Both the position numbers and the translations under genes were made by a program. This document shows positions 28,661-37,429 of a DNA stretch of 64,000 nt, piece after piece (positions within the stretch are counted from its first letter, which is position 1; every line of letters starts with the position of its first letter). Origin of the DNA: Bacillus sp. es.036 (GTDB lineage: Bacteria; Bacillota; Bacilli; Bacillales; Guptibacillaceae); contig NZ_PDIZ01000003.1 in NCBI RefSeq assembly GCF_002563635.1, positions 372,001-436,000 of the forward strand, given 5' to 3'. Below the pieces are notes generated by a model. That model did not search any database. It was given only the letters and a program-made list of their open reading frames with translations, and had not been told where the DNA came from.

Positions 28661-28721
28661 GCACGACTCAAAATCGTGTTCCGAGAGGAGTGTCGGTTCG
28701 AACCCGACCACCGGTACCATT
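28661..28721 (+). repeat. Attachment repeat, right (attR), 3' fragment of tRNA-Leu
   Basis: 61 bases identical to 14540-14600. It holds the anticodon arm to CCA end of tRNA-Leu(CAA) but lacks the 5' acceptor strand and D arm, so it cannot make a tRNA. Confidence 0.95.
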
Positions 28722-28734
28722 ACATACGTAATTA

Positions 28735-28767
28735 CAAGACTTCAACGTTCTCGTTGAGGTCTTTTTT
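28735..28767 (+). terminator. Original tRNA-operon terminator, now separated
   Basis: AAGACTTCAACG / CGTTGAGGTC hairpin with T6, 14 bases behind the tRNA fragment. Before insertion it would have ended the tRNA operon. Confidence 0.8.
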
Positions 28768-28869
28768 ATATATCTTAACCTTTATCGTCTTATTTGAGTG
28801 AAACCAGATTTAACTAACTAGAAAACGGCATACTAAGCGATAGAATTAAATATACCTAGGAGGCTGTTT

Positions 28870-29505
28870 ATGGATTTCGATCTACTATGGAAAGCTGTGT
28901 TAATTGTGATCGGGGGAACGTTGCTCTTACGTGTGGCAGGTCGTAAATCGATCTCCCAAATGACGCTTGCCCAAGTAGTCATCATGATTGGGATTGGCTC
29001 ATTACTTATTCAACCCATTGTAGGTAAAAACGTGTTTACGACACTTTTAGTAGGCCTGGCACTTGTTTTAACTCTCGTTATTGTTGAATATAGTCAGCTG
29101 AAATTTGATTTGCTAGAACGGTTTATTACTGGGCGCTCAAAAATTCTAATTAAAAATGGCGTTCTACAAGAAAATAATTTAAAAAAATTACGCTTTACAG
29201 TTGATCAGCTTGAAATGAAACTAAGACAATTACAAATTCACTCTATCTCGGATGTAGCTGATGCCACGTTAGAGCCAAATGGCCAGCTTGGATTTCAGCT
29301 TAAAGAATCGAAGCAACCTGCGACGAAGGAGGAGGTCGCCAAGATCTACGAAGAGTTAAAGAGCCTTAATCAAGTTATCCATGGTTTATCAAACAGTCCT
29401 GTACTAAAGACACCTCCGGCAAATTCTGTTGATAAAAAATCCACTTTATTTGATGAGGTGGGGTCAAATGTTCATAATCCACCAGTACCTAATAAACTTC
29501 AATGA
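28870..29505 (+). CDS. DUF421 (YetF-type) membrane protein
   Basis: 211 residues behind TAGGAGG. Three N-terminal membrane helices followed by a cytoplasmic domain with LERFITGRSKILIKNGVLQE and LEMKLRQLQIHSISDVADATLEPNGQLGF, the DUF421 hallmark. Function in the family is poorly known; several members are spore-associated. First chromosomal gene after the mobile element. Confidence 0.92.
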   Translation: MDFDLLWKAVLIVIGGTLLLRVAGRKSISQMTLAQVVIMIGIGSLLIQPIVGKNVFTTLLVGLALVLTLVIVEYSQLKFDLLERFITGRSKILIKNGVLQENNLKKLRFTVDQLEMKLRQLQIHSISDVADATLEPNGQLGFQLKESKQPATKEEVAKIYEELKSLNQVIHGLSNSPVLKTPPANSVDKKSTLFDEVGSNVHNPPVPNKLQ

Positions 29506-29606
29506 TTCATAGTGAAGACCTTGTTGAGCAAATTCCTGCTCATTTGAAAATAGAGGTGATAAAATATAAGTACGTAAAAATAATGATAAACTGAAAGAGT
29601 GATTTG

Positions 29607-30308
29607 ATGAGAATTGAAGTATGGTCTGACTTTGTATGTCCATTTTGCTATATAGGAAAAAGACGTCTTGAGAGTGCGCTTCAGACTTTCCCACAGCGTG
29701 ATCAAGTAGAAGTCGTTTTTAAAAGCTTTGAACTTGATCTGAATGCAAAAGAATTTAATGGAGAAAGCATGGCTGAGCTTTTAGCAGCGAAATATAATGT
29801 GAGTCTAGAACAAGCTCAAGGTATGTGTGAGAATATGAGACAACAAGCTGTAGGAGAAAACCTTACGTATGATTTCGATCAAATGATTCCAACGAATTCA
29901 TTTGATGCCCATCGTCTAGTTCACTATGCAACAGAGCATGGTAAAAGTAATGAGATGTCAGAACGTCTTTTTTATGCCTTCTTTACTGAATCCAAAAATA
30001 TCGGTGATCATGAAACACTTGCGTCACTTGGTGAGGAGCTTGGGTTAGACGCTAAGGATATAAAACGTATGCTAGGAACTGAAGAGTTTACGAAAGAAGT
30101 TCGCAGTGATGAAGCAATGGGAAGTCAGCTAGGCATCCAGGGCGTGCCGTTCTTCGTATTTGACGGTAAATATGCCGTGTCAGGTGCTCAGCCTGTCGAA
30201 ATGTTCGAACAGGCCGTTCAGAAGGCCTGGGGAGAAGGTAATCAGCTTGAGGTCGTTGGTGGTAATGCAGAAGCGTGTTCTGCTGACTCTTGCGATCTTC
30301 CTAAATAA
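29607..30308 (+). CDS. DsbA-family oxidoreductase, FrnE-like
   Basis: 233 residues. Thioredoxin fold with the redox motif CPFC at about 11-14 (SDFVCPFCYIGK), helical insertion and cis-proline loop GVPFFVFDGKYAVSGAQ near 180. The FrnE/2-hydroxychromene isomerase-like group is cytoplasmic; there is no signal peptide here. ATG 29607 is preferred over TTG 29604. A C-terminal CSADSC pair is present. Confidence 0.92.
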   Translation: MRIEVWSDFVCPFCYIGKRRLESALQTFPQRDQVEVVFKSFELDLNAKEFNGESMAELLAAKYNVSLEQAQGMCENMRQQAVGENLTYDFDQMIPTNSFDAHRLVHYATEHGKSNEMSERLFYAFFTESKNIGDHETLASLGEELGLDAKDIKRMLGTEEFTKEVRSDEAMGSQLGIQGVPFFVFDGKYAVSGAQPVEMFEQAVQKAWGEGNQLEVVGGNAEACSADSCDLPK

Positions 30309-30312
30309 AAGC

Positions 30313-30354
30313 GTAAGAAAGCTCTCTTATTGAAAAGAGAGCTTTTTCTTATGC
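30313..30354. terminator. Bidirectional terminator
   Basis: AAGAAAGCTCTCTT / AAGAGAGCTTTTTCTT hairpin between convergent genes. Confidence 0.88.
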
Positions 30355-30570
30355 GTCTGTATTTTCTTGTTTAATCGTTTTGTAAGCTGAATCAAGGTTA
30401 CGAATACGACGAACAATTTCAGAGTTTTTGTTAAGGTTGTCATAGATCATAGATGAAACGACAGAACGATAGTAGCTATTCATTGCCTCTAATTTTGAGA
30501 ATACATCTCTGTTTTTTTGTATGTATTGTCGAAAATTTTCTTCGAAAAATGGTGTAGAGAATGGTTCCAT
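30349..30570 (-). CDS. Small hypothetical protein
   Basis: 73 residues starting MEPFSTPFFEENFRQYIQKN with AAAGGAGAA ahead. Hydrophilic, helical. No family recognised. Confidence 0.75.
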   Translation of the reverse strand: MEPFSTPFFEENFRQYIQKNRDVFSKLEAMNSYYRSVVSSMIYDNLNKNSEIVRRIRNLDSAYKTIKQENTDA

Positions 30571-30703
30571 ATTCGTTCTCCTTTCTATTGGTAGTTCCGA
30601 TTATAGATGGAGATTTAGTAGGCGTCAAACCTGATACTGTGCGTAAAGGTGTCCTAAAAATAAAATGAAAGAATTGTTTTGTTAAGAAATTATGAAAAAT
30701 GTG

Positions 30704-30827
30704 TTGTTTCTTACATACGTTCTATGGTATTCTATCTACATCAGCGAGGATTGTAGAAATTCCTCGAATTTTCACCATTGACCCAACGCAGTGTTTCGTT
30801 AATATTAACGAAGCGTTGCGTTTTTTT
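30704..30827 (+). ncRNA. Candidate small RNA with own promoter and terminator
   Basis: TTGTTT (30704-30709) and TATTCT (30728-30733), 18-base spacer. About 88 bases of possible transcript follow: hairpin CGAGGA/TCCTCG (30745-30766), then a strong terminator (CAACGC ... TTCGTTAA/TTAACGAA ... GCGTTG, T7) at 30784-30827. No open frame of note. The T-run is on the + strand, so it does not belong to the neighbouring minus-strand gene. Confidence 0.45.
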
Positions 30828-30844
30828 ATGTCTAAAATATTCCT

Positions 30845-31513
30845 TTAAATGGAAATTTCGTTTTCAACATGACCACCATGAATCTGATGAAACATTTCAG
30901 CAGAAGCGTTTACTAGTTTTTTACATTCTGATAAGGGTAGTGACGGTTGGAGATAAAAGAGCTGAATCGCGTTTGTTGAATTTTCCGTTACGGCCGTTCT
31001 TTTAGAATCGACAATCGGACTTCCGAACGCACCTTTTTGGTCGAACGAATGGATTTTGTTATTAAAAGAGACCTCACGACCATTTAAACCTTCATAGAAG
31101 GTATCATTATCTCCAATATCGATCGTAATATCTCCTTCGATTTGATCAAGATCATAGATTCCAATTGGAATTTTGTATTGAAGCGATAGTAAGTTGTTGA
31201 TGTCGGCAGCAGAGTGAACGAGAGGTATCGCACTTCCTTTTTTTAATCGTCGTAAGAGAGATTCAGAAGAGGGACGATATCGAGCAGGATCCGTGCCGAA
31301 TTTTTTGAAAATGGATCGCCATTCTGAGACGGCGGAAAACGAATTGAGATCGATCTGTTCAAGGTCCATCATCATTGTTTCTTGATAAAATTGAAAGCGA
31401 CCGCGTACCATTTGCGGTGACTTTTCAACCACGATATTATGATAAATAGCATAACCAATTTTAAAATCAGGATAAAGCTCTTTAATAGATGGAGCGAGAG
31501 TAATATTGGTCAT
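30845..31513 (-). CDS. B3/B4 (tRNA-binding/editing-like) domain protein
   Basis: 222 residues. The B3/B4 fold of the phenylalanyl-tRNA synthetase beta chain is suggested by YRPSSESLLRRLKKGSAIPLVHSAADINNLLSLQYKIPIG (about residues 80-120), the family signature, and by the later GxDxF-like segment. Free-standing B3/B4 proteins may act in trans editing of mischarged tRNA. Start ATG 31513 with GGAGG 8 bases ahead. Divergent from the next gene. Confidence 0.88.
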   Translation of the reverse strand: MTNITLAPSIKELYPDFKIGYAIYHNIVVEKSPQMVRGRFQFYQETMMMDLEQIDLNSFSAVSEWRSIFKKFGTDPARYRPSSESLLRRLKKGSAIPLVHSAADINNLLSLQYKIPIGIYDLDQIEGDITIDIGDNDTFYEGLNGREVSFNNKIHSFDQKGAFGSPIVDSKRTAVTENSTNAIQLFYLQPSLPLSECKKLVNASAEMFHQIHGGHVENEISI

Positions 31514-31595
31514 CACACTTTCCTCCTAGTTCATATTTTTCGTTCATTTTACCATATACCAAATTTTGAAGCTTAAAAGGAGGTTTGCCTCATAT

Positions 31596-33290
31596 ATGAA
31601 GGAACTAAAAAAACAGCTAGAACGCATTGATGGAAAAGGGTATAAGGCATACAAGGACATTAAAGGACGCTATAACTTTAATGATTTTACCCTTGCGATT
31701 GATTATGTTCAGGGAGACCCGTTTGCAAGCCCTTCTCGGATAAGAATCATCGTTCCTCGTACGAAAACAATTATAGAACGTGAATGGTTTGAATCGTCTG
31801 TGAGGAGAGTCCGAACGGAAGATTGGATTGCGCGAGAAGTAGGAGGGGCCATTAAAAAGACGGAGAAGCATGCAAAAGGCACCGGGAAAAGTGGATTGCT
31901 CTTTATCGATCAACCTAGTCAAAAGGTCATTGAGCGAGCCGCAGTGAACCTCACAGAGGAAGTTATTACAATTTGTCTATCAATTGGATTACCTGCTCAA
32001 GGTAGGAAAGTTCTTGGGAGACAGGCGCTTGACTTGCTTTTGCATCGTATTCCAGACGTTATGAAAAAATCTGTCTTTGCACTAAATAAAGATCTCATTG
32101 TTAAGGCGCTTTTTCTAGCAGATCAACAGGAGGCGATTCGTGACTACCTCACTGAAAACGGATATGTTAGCTTTGTAGCAAATGGAGCTATTTTGCCACG
32201 TGAGAGTGGGGTTAGCGATCGTCCTATGCAGCAAAAGGCTGTTCAATTTGAATCGCCTGAAAGTATGGAAGTATCTCTTAAGATTCCACATCGGTCAGAA
32301 TCTTTAGCAGGGATGGCTGTAAAAGAAGGGATTACTTTAATTGTTGGTGGTGGTTACCATGGAAAAAGTACGCTCTTGCATGCTATGGAGCATGGCGTCT
32401 ATGATCATATTTCAGGAGATGGAAGAGAGTATGTGCTCACAAATCACCACGCAATGAAGATTCGTTCTGAAGATGGACGTCAGGTAACTGGAGTTGATAT
32501 ATCGCCATTTATCAACAATCTTCCATATGGCAAGGATACACGGTCTTTCACATCTGAAAATGCTAGTGGAAGTACGTCACAAGCTGCGAATATTATAGAA
32601 GCACTAGAAGCTGGTGCAGATACGCTTCTAATTGACGAAGATACGAGTGCGACAAACTTTATGATTCGAGATTATCGGATGCAGCAGTTAGTTGCAAAGG
32701 AAAAAGAACCCATTACCCCATTTATTGATCGTGTAAAGCAATTGAGTACAGAACGACACATATCAACCGTACTTGTTATGGGTGGATCTGGGGATTACTT
32801 TGAGGTAGCTGATCAGGTCATTCTAATGGAAAATTATCGTCCATACGATGTAACCAAAAAAGCTAAAGAAATTGCGCAAGAATCGGCCCGCCAAAAAGAA
32901 GGTGGAGAAACGTTTGGTGATGCAAGAAAGAGAGTACCTGAACGGAGTAGTTTGAACAGTCAAAAGGGAAAGAAATCGAAAGTGACTGCTCGAGGACTGC
33001 ACCAAATTCAATATGGTCATACGGAAGTTTCCTTTCTTCAAGTAGAGCAACTTGTTGATTCCAGCCAAACAAGATTTGCTGCTGATGTTCTTCATTTCCT
33101 AGAAAGAAATCATATGTTAGGAAATAAGTCGATTCCTGAGCTATTGGACTTCATTGAAGAAAGAATAAATAGTGAGGGGCTAGGTTCCTTTTCGTTATTT
33201 CAAGATCAGCATCCAGGAGACATTGCTCGAATTAGAAGAACGGAAATGGCGGCGATATTAAATCGGATTCGAACGTTAAAAATAAAATAA
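31596..33290 (+). CDS. Predicted ABC-class ATPase (P-loop protein)
   Basis: 564 residues from ATG 31596; AAAAGGAGG lies somewhat far upstream (13 bases). Central Walker A GGGYHGKST (about residue 260) and Walker B DTLLIDED (about 350), with an N-terminal domain of about 240 residues (FASPSRIRIIVPR) characteristic of the ABC_ATPase (PF09818) family. No membrane segments. Biochemical role of this family is unknown. Confidence 0.9.
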   Translation: MKELKKQLERIDGKGYKAYKDIKGRYNFNDFTLAIDYVQGDPFASPSRIRIIVPRTKTIIEREWFESSVRRVRTEDWIAREVGGAIKKTEKHAKGTGKSGLLFIDQPSQKVIERAAVNLTEEVITICLSIGLPAQGRKVLGRQALDLLLHRIPDVMKKSVFALNKDLIVKALFLADQQEAIRDYLTENGYVSFVANGAILPRESGVSDRPMQQKAVQFESPESMEVSLKIPHRSESLAGMAVKEGITLIVGGGYHGKSTLLHAMEHGVYDHISGDGREYVLTNHHAMKIRSEDGRQVTGVDISPFINNLPYGKDTRSFTSENASGSTSQAANIIEALEAGADTLLIDEDTSATNFMIRDYRMQQLVAKEKEPITPFIDRVKQLSTERHISTVLVMGGSGDYFEVADQVILMENYRPYDVTKKAKEIAQESARQKEGGETFGDARKRVPERSSLNSQKGKKSKVTARGLHQIQYGHTEVSFLQVEQLVDSSQTRFAADVLHFLERNHMLGNKSIPELLDFIEERINSEGLGSFSLFQDQHPGDIARIRRTEMAAILNRIRTLKIK

Positions 33291-33321
33291 ACTCACGCCA
33301 ATAAAGAAAGGAGGGTAATGA

Positions 33322-34428
33322 ATGACAAACGCACAATTAAAAGCTGATATTGTGGCATACAGTAAAACAATTGGGATTGATAAAATAGGCTTCGCTGCTG
33401 CAGATCCGTTTAAAACACTGAAACAACGATTGCAGCGTCAGCAAGAGCTTGGGTATCAGTCGGGGTTCGAGGAATCTAATATCGAGAAGAGAACAAAGCC
33501 TGAGCTTTTGTTGAGCGGTGCAACGACGATTGTTTCGATTGCCATTGCTTATCCTTCGCGAATGAAGGATAGCCCAAGAAGTAAGAAAGGCGAACGAAGA
33601 GGACTATTTTGTCGCGCTTCATGGGGTGTTGATTATCATCATGTGCTTAGAGAGAAACTCTCCCTCCTAGATGCATATATTAAATCGAAGGTTCCTGAAG
33701 CTAGAACGAGTTCAATGGTCGATACGGGCGAATTATCCGATCGAGCTGTAGCTGAAAGAGCCGGCATTGGTTTTAGCGGTAAAAACACAATGACCATAAC
33801 AGAAGAATTTGGATCATGGGTCTACCTTGGTGAAATGATTACTGATCTAAATTTGGAACCTGACGAGCCTGTTGAGGAGGGATGTGGAGACTGTAATATT
33901 TGTGTAGATGCCTGTCCAACGGGTGCCTTGATTGAAGGTGGTCAGCTTAACGCGAATAAATGCATTGCTTTTCTTACGCAAACAAAGGGTTTTTTACCTG
34001 ACGAATACAGGTCTAAATTAGGCAATCGTTTGTATGGGTGTGATACGTGTCAGCTTGTTTGTCCTAAAAACAAAGGAAAAGATTTTCATCACCATCCTGA
34101 ACTCGAACCTGATCCAGAAATGGTAAAACCAAAATTGATCCCACTCTTAACCATGACGAATCGTGAATTTAAAGAGCAATTTGGTAAAGCAGCGGGCTCA
34201 TGGAGAGGGAAGAAGCCAATCCAGAGAAATGCGATTCTTGCTCTTGCTCATTATAAAGATGAAACAGCAGTTGATACCCTTGTGGAAGTGATGGAAAACG
34301 ACCCTCGTCCGGTGATCCGCGGAACCTCAGCGTGGGCTCTTGGAAAAATCGGTGGTAAGAAGGCCCTTCATGCCCTTATGAAGGAGCAAATGAGAGAAAA
34401 AGATACGGATGTGGCAGATGATCGCTAA
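33322..34428 (+). CDS. queG: Epoxyqueuosine reductase QueG
   Basis: 368 residues. Cobalamin-dependent enzyme that reduces epoxyqueuosine to queuosine in tRNA. Visible are the N-terminal DUF1730 part (CRASWGVDYHHVLREKL), the iron-sulphur clusters CGDCNICVDACPTGAL and CDTCQLVCPKN, and a C-terminal HEAT-like repeat (RNAILALAHYKDETAVDTLV). GGAGGG ahead of the ATG. The adenosyltransferase at 4.9 kb may help supply corrinoid (inference). Confidence 0.95.
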   Translation: MTNAQLKADIVAYSKTIGIDKIGFAAADPFKTLKQRLQRQQELGYQSGFEESNIEKRTKPELLLSGATTIVSIAIAYPSRMKDSPRSKKGERRGLFCRASWGVDYHHVLREKLSLLDAYIKSKVPEARTSSMVDTGELSDRAVAERAGIGFSGKNTMTITEEFGSWVYLGEMITDLNLEPDEPVEEGCGDCNICVDACPTGALIEGGQLNANKCIAFLTQTKGFLPDEYRSKLGNRLYGCDTCQLVCPKNKGKDFHHHPELEPDPEMVKPKLIPLLTMTNREFKEQFGKAAGSWRGKKPIQRNAILALAHYKDETAVDTLVEVMENDPRPVIRGTSAWALGKIGGKKALHALMKEQMREKDTDVADDR

Positions 34429-34525
34429 GGGCCTGTCAATGCTTCAAAATAAGGCTTAATGCTGATGGTCAAACGATTAGATGCGTTGTAAGATAGTGAA
34501 AAATGTACAATAAAGAAGGGATAGA

Positions 34526-35062
34526 ATGGAGAAACAAGTGATTTATTATGGGGAGTTTCAATCACCGATTGGTACATTAACGTTGTTTGCTAGTTCGAAA
34601 GGAGTTAGTAGGCTCGATTTTGGTTGCCAGGAGGATGTGCTGCCTGCTGCTGAAACATGGTACAAGAAACATCATGTAAATGCGGACCTTGTTTTCAATT
34701 CTGATATGATTGAACCAATTGTCATGCAATTGGAGGAATACTTCAGTGGAAAAAGAAAGGTTTTTGATCTTCAGCTTGATCCAATAGGAACGATTTTTCA
34801 ACAGAAAGTATGGAAAAACCTCTCGGAAATTCCATATGGGGAAACGCGTTCCTACAGAGATGTTGCCGTCGGTATTTCCGCCCCAAAAGCTGTTCGAGCA
34901 ATTGGTTCAGCTAATAATCGAAACCCGATTCCCATTATTGTACCTTGTCATAGAGTAATTGGAAGCAATGGTGCTCTCGTTGGATACGGTGGTGGCGTCA
35001 CGAAGAAAGAATATTTATTATCACTTGAACAACACCATGCCATGCATGCAATGTTGCCATAA
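34526..35062 (+). CDS. ogt: Methylated-DNA--protein-cysteine methyltransferase
   Basis: 178 residues. Suicide repair of O6-alkylguanine; acceptor Cys141 in the invariant PCHRV, preceded by RAIGSANNRNP and followed by GYGGG. N-terminal ribonuclease-like domain present, so Ogt type. Start ATG behind AAGAAGGGA. Confidence 0.95.
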   Translation: MEKQVIYYGEFQSPIGTLTLFASSKGVSRLDFGCQEDVLPAAETWYKKHHVNADLVFNSDMIEPIVMQLEEYFSGKRKVFDLQLDPIGTIFQQKVWKNLSEIPYGETRSYRDVAVGISAPKAVRAIGSANNRNPIPIIVPCHRVIGSNGALVGYGGGVTKKEYLLSLEQHHAMHAMLP

Positions 35063-35071
35063 CAAGATTTG

Positions 35072-35114
35072 AAGCCTGTTTGCTACGATTTATCCGTGGC
35101 AAACAGGCTTTTTT
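35072..35114 (+). terminator. Terminator after ogt
   Basis: AAGCCTGTTTGC / GGCAAACAGGCTT stem with T6. Confidence 0.9.
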
Positions 35115-35266
35115 GAATTTTTCGTCTTAGGCATAATGCTACAAAAAGCGTGTGCTTTCTTGTAAAATAGCAAATGCGGTTAAATGACAGATGAAAAATT
35201 TAAATAAAAAGTAATGAATGCAACAAGCAAATGATTGTATTCAGAGTCTTCTTAAGAGGAGTGGAA

Positions 35267-35896
35267 ATGATGAACAGCTTTTTGTCGAAAAGCCTTATTT
35301 ACGTAGCAGGCCTATTTACCCTTGCCTTTGGAGTAGTATTGTTAATCAATGCTGATGTTGGAATTGCTCCCTGGGATGCTCTTTATGTAGCTCTTTCTGA
35401 TCAAATCGGATTTACAGTAGGATCATGGGTGTTTATTGTTGGAGGTATTTTGATTTTCATTAACAGTCTCATTATGATGAGAAAGCCTAATCTGGCTGGT
35501 TTTATCCCGATTATTTTACTAGGACTGTTTGTAGACTTATTGAATTTAAAAATATTAACTTTTATCGACGTAAATGGAATCGTTCCCAGATGGATGTTGT
35601 TTCTTGTTGGATTAGTCATTATGGGACTTGGGATAGCTGTGTATTTATTTGCTTCATTGGCATCTATTCCAAATGATGAATTAATGCTTGCCCTTACTGA
35701 ACGAACCGGATGGAGTATCGGTGTTACAAAGACGATAACGGAAGCTATTGCATTTGTTTTAGCTTTTCTTCTTGGTGGTCCCATTGGTGCAGGTACGTTT
35801 GTTGAAGTCCTCCTACTCGGTTTCCTTGTCGGTTGGTTTGATAAACTCCTAAAAAAAATAAATCATTCTTCACCTAAAGCAGCTGTTCATTCTTGA
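35267..35896 (+). CDS. YczE/YitT-like integral membrane protein
   Basis: 209 residues with five or six membrane helices. Motifs GVVLLINADVGIAPWDAL and SIPNDELMLALTERTGWSIGVTKTITE (two related halves) are typical of the YczE/YyaS family. ATG 35267 is followed by a second ATG; AGAGGAG precedes. Transport or regulatory role unproven. Confidence 0.9.
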   Translation: MMNSFLSKSLIYVAGLFTLAFGVVLLINADVGIAPWDALYVALSDQIGFTVGSWVFIVGGILIFINSLIMMRKPNLAGFIPIILLGLFVDLLNLKILTFIDVNGIVPRWMLFLVGLVIMGLGIAVYLFASLASIPNDELMLALTERTGWSIGVTKTITEAIAFVLAFLLGGPIGAGTFVEVLLLGFLVGWFDKLLKKINHSSPKAAVHS

Positions 35897-35951
35897 TTCC
35901 ATGTCATGTGTGAGTTTCCCTTATCATAAATTGCGATGAGGGGGGACGCAT

Positions 35952-36839
35952 ATGGGGTGGGGAGAAGAGTTGAAATCTTTTTGGAAAGATCAAGCAACTA
36001 GTTTAATAAATGGTACGGAATTAGCTAGGTTAGGAATTCGTCCTACAACAGAAGAAGAAGCAGCGGCCCGGTACCTGCAACAATGTGAGGATAGAGGAGC
36101 CGCTGTTATTCGAATAAAAAACAAAGGAATCCTTCTTAGCAAGAAAGGTTTTTCAAATGATCAAATGTATGATTACCTTCTCCATCAACAGTTCTTGATC
36201 AAGCAAGGAAAGAAACTTTATCAAGAAGAACGAATGGAAAAGAGATTCGCGAAGATGAGTGAAGGTGATCTTGTTTTAGATTGTTCTGTGGAAGTTGAAG
36301 GAGAGCCTCCTCAAACAATAGAGAGTGAAGGAGACGATCGCGTTCGTATGAAAGGGTCATACTATGATCGATTATCTGCTCTTAAGTATGCTGAACGCTG
36401 GTGGGACGATTATAACCCGGCATATCAATCATTTGATGTTGATTGTACGAACTATATTTCACAATGTCTTCATGCGGGAAAGGCTCTAATGCGTGGTTAT
36501 CCTGATCGCACAAAAGGATGGTGGATGAAAGGGAGTAATTGGAGTTATTCTTGGACAGTGGCCCATGCTCTTCGCTGGCATTTAAGTGGCTCGAAGACTG
36601 GTCTACGCGCACGTGAAGTAGCAAATCCTGATGATTTGATTCCTGGAGATATTATTTGCTATGACTTCGATGGAGATGGTCATTGGCAACATACTACTTT
36701 CGTTGTTGATAATGATGAGAAGGGGTATCCTCTCGTAAATGCTCATACGACAAATAGCAGAATGCGCTATTGGGCTTATGAAGATTCTACGGCGTGGACA
36801 CCTGAAATCAAGTATAAGTTTTTTCATATTGAAGATTAG
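35952..36839 (+). CDS. Amidase-domain (Amidase_6) protein
   Basis: 295 residues. The C-terminal 160 residues carry the Amidase_6 pattern: YDRLSALKYAERWWDDYNP, Cys in DCTNYISQCL (catalytic), and His in DGHWQHTTFVV, a cysteine peptidase-like fold. The N-terminus has no signal peptide, unusual for a wall hydrolase, and may mean action inside the cell, for example in the developing spore. Strong GAGGGGGG ahead of ATG. Confidence 0.9.
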   Translation: MGWGEELKSFWKDQATSLINGTELARLGIRPTTEEEAAARYLQQCEDRGAAVIRIKNKGILLSKKGFSNDQMYDYLLHQQFLIKQGKKLYQEERMEKRFAKMSEGDLVLDCSVEVEGEPPQTIESEGDDRVRMKGSYYDRLSALKYAERWWDDYNPAYQSFDVDCTNYISQCLHAGKALMRGYPDRTKGWWMKGSNWSYSWTVAHALRWHLSGSKTGLRAREVANPDDLIPGDIICYDFDGDGHWQHTTFVVDNDEKGYPLVNAHTTNSRMRYWAYEDSTAWTPEIKYKFFHIED

Positions 36840-36867
36840 TGAATTCCATCTCCATTTAAAAACATGC

Positions 36868-36894
36868 TATAATAGAAATGTTTTGAAGTGGAGG
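36868..36894 (+). promoter_or_regulatory. trmL promoter -10 and ribosome binding site
   Basis: Perfect TATAAT at 36868-36873 and GGAGG at 36890-36894. The ribosome binding site is 9 bases from ATG 36904 and only 3 from ATG 36898, which sets the start. Confidence 0.55.
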
Positions 36895-36903
36895 TGAATG
36901 AAG

Positions 36904-37377
36904 ATGTCTTTAAATATCGTCCTTTTTCAGCCAGAAATACCGGCGAATACGGGGAATATCGCACGAACATGTGCAGCTACTCATACAAGTTTACATTTAA
37001 TTCGTCCATTGGGCTTTTCAACTGATGATAAGATGTTGAAACGTGCTGGATTGGATTACTGGCAATATGCTGATGTTCATTATTATGATTCTCTAGATGA
37101 GTTTTTTGAAAAAAATCAGGATGGGAAATATTACTATATAACGAAATATGGTACAAATACACATACTGATTTTGATTACTCTGATCAAGATGAGAATACG
37201 TATTTTGTTTTTGGAAGAGAAACAAACGGCTTGCCAGATGAATTGATTGAGAATAATAAAGAACGTTGTCTTCGTCTACCGATGACTGATCACGTTCGCG
37301 CTCTTAACCTATCTAATACAGCTGCAATTATGGTTTATGAAGCGTTGAGACAGCAAAATTACCCTGGAATGAAATAA
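36904..37377 (+). CDS. trmL: tRNA (cytidine(34)-2'-O)-methyltransferase
   Basis: 157 residues, SPOUT family. Characteristic NIVLFQPEIPANTGNIARTC at the start, VFGRETNGLP in the middle and LNLSNTAAIMVYEALRQ at the end, forming the AdoMet-binding knot. Methylates the wobble base of tRNA-Leu species. Followed by a terminator. Confidence 0.95.
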   Translation: MSLNIVLFQPEIPANTGNIARTCAATHTSLHLIRPLGFSTDDKMLKRAGLDYWQYADVHYYDSLDEFFEKNQDGKYYYITKYGTNTHTDFDYSDQDENTYFVFGRETNGLPDELIENNKERCLRLPMTDHVRALNLSNTAAIMVYEALRQQNYPGMK

Positions 37378-37422
37378 AAAAGAACGACTTTTCAGCAAAG
37401 AGCTGTAAGTCGTTCTTTTTTT
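37378..37422 (+). terminator. Terminator after trmL
   Basis: AAAGAACGACTT / AAGTCGTTCTTTTTTT hairpin. Confidence 0.9.
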
Positions 37423-37429
37423 GATAGAC

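Larger units (their letters stand above)
14540..28721 (+). mobile_element. Integrative element in tRNA-Leu(CAA), satellite/defence-island-like
   Basis: About 14.1 kb between 61-bp identical direct repeats (14540-14600 and 28661-28721). The integrase gene lies next to the left repeat and reads away from the tRNA. Contents: tyrosine integrase, serine recombinase, candidate structured RNA, replication-type helix-turn-helix gene with tandem repeats, HNH and phBC6A51-type proteins, many small coupled genes, and several genes of the kind found in phage-defence loci. No capsid, tail, portal, large terminase, relaxase or type IV secretion genes were recognised. Most similar in logic to phage satellites or mobilisable defence islands; exact class is inference. 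Confidence 0.9.

Noticed and set aside
14540-28721. Complete prophage
   Set aside because: No portal, capsid, tail, large terminase, holin or endolysin genes could be recognised and the element is only 14 kb.
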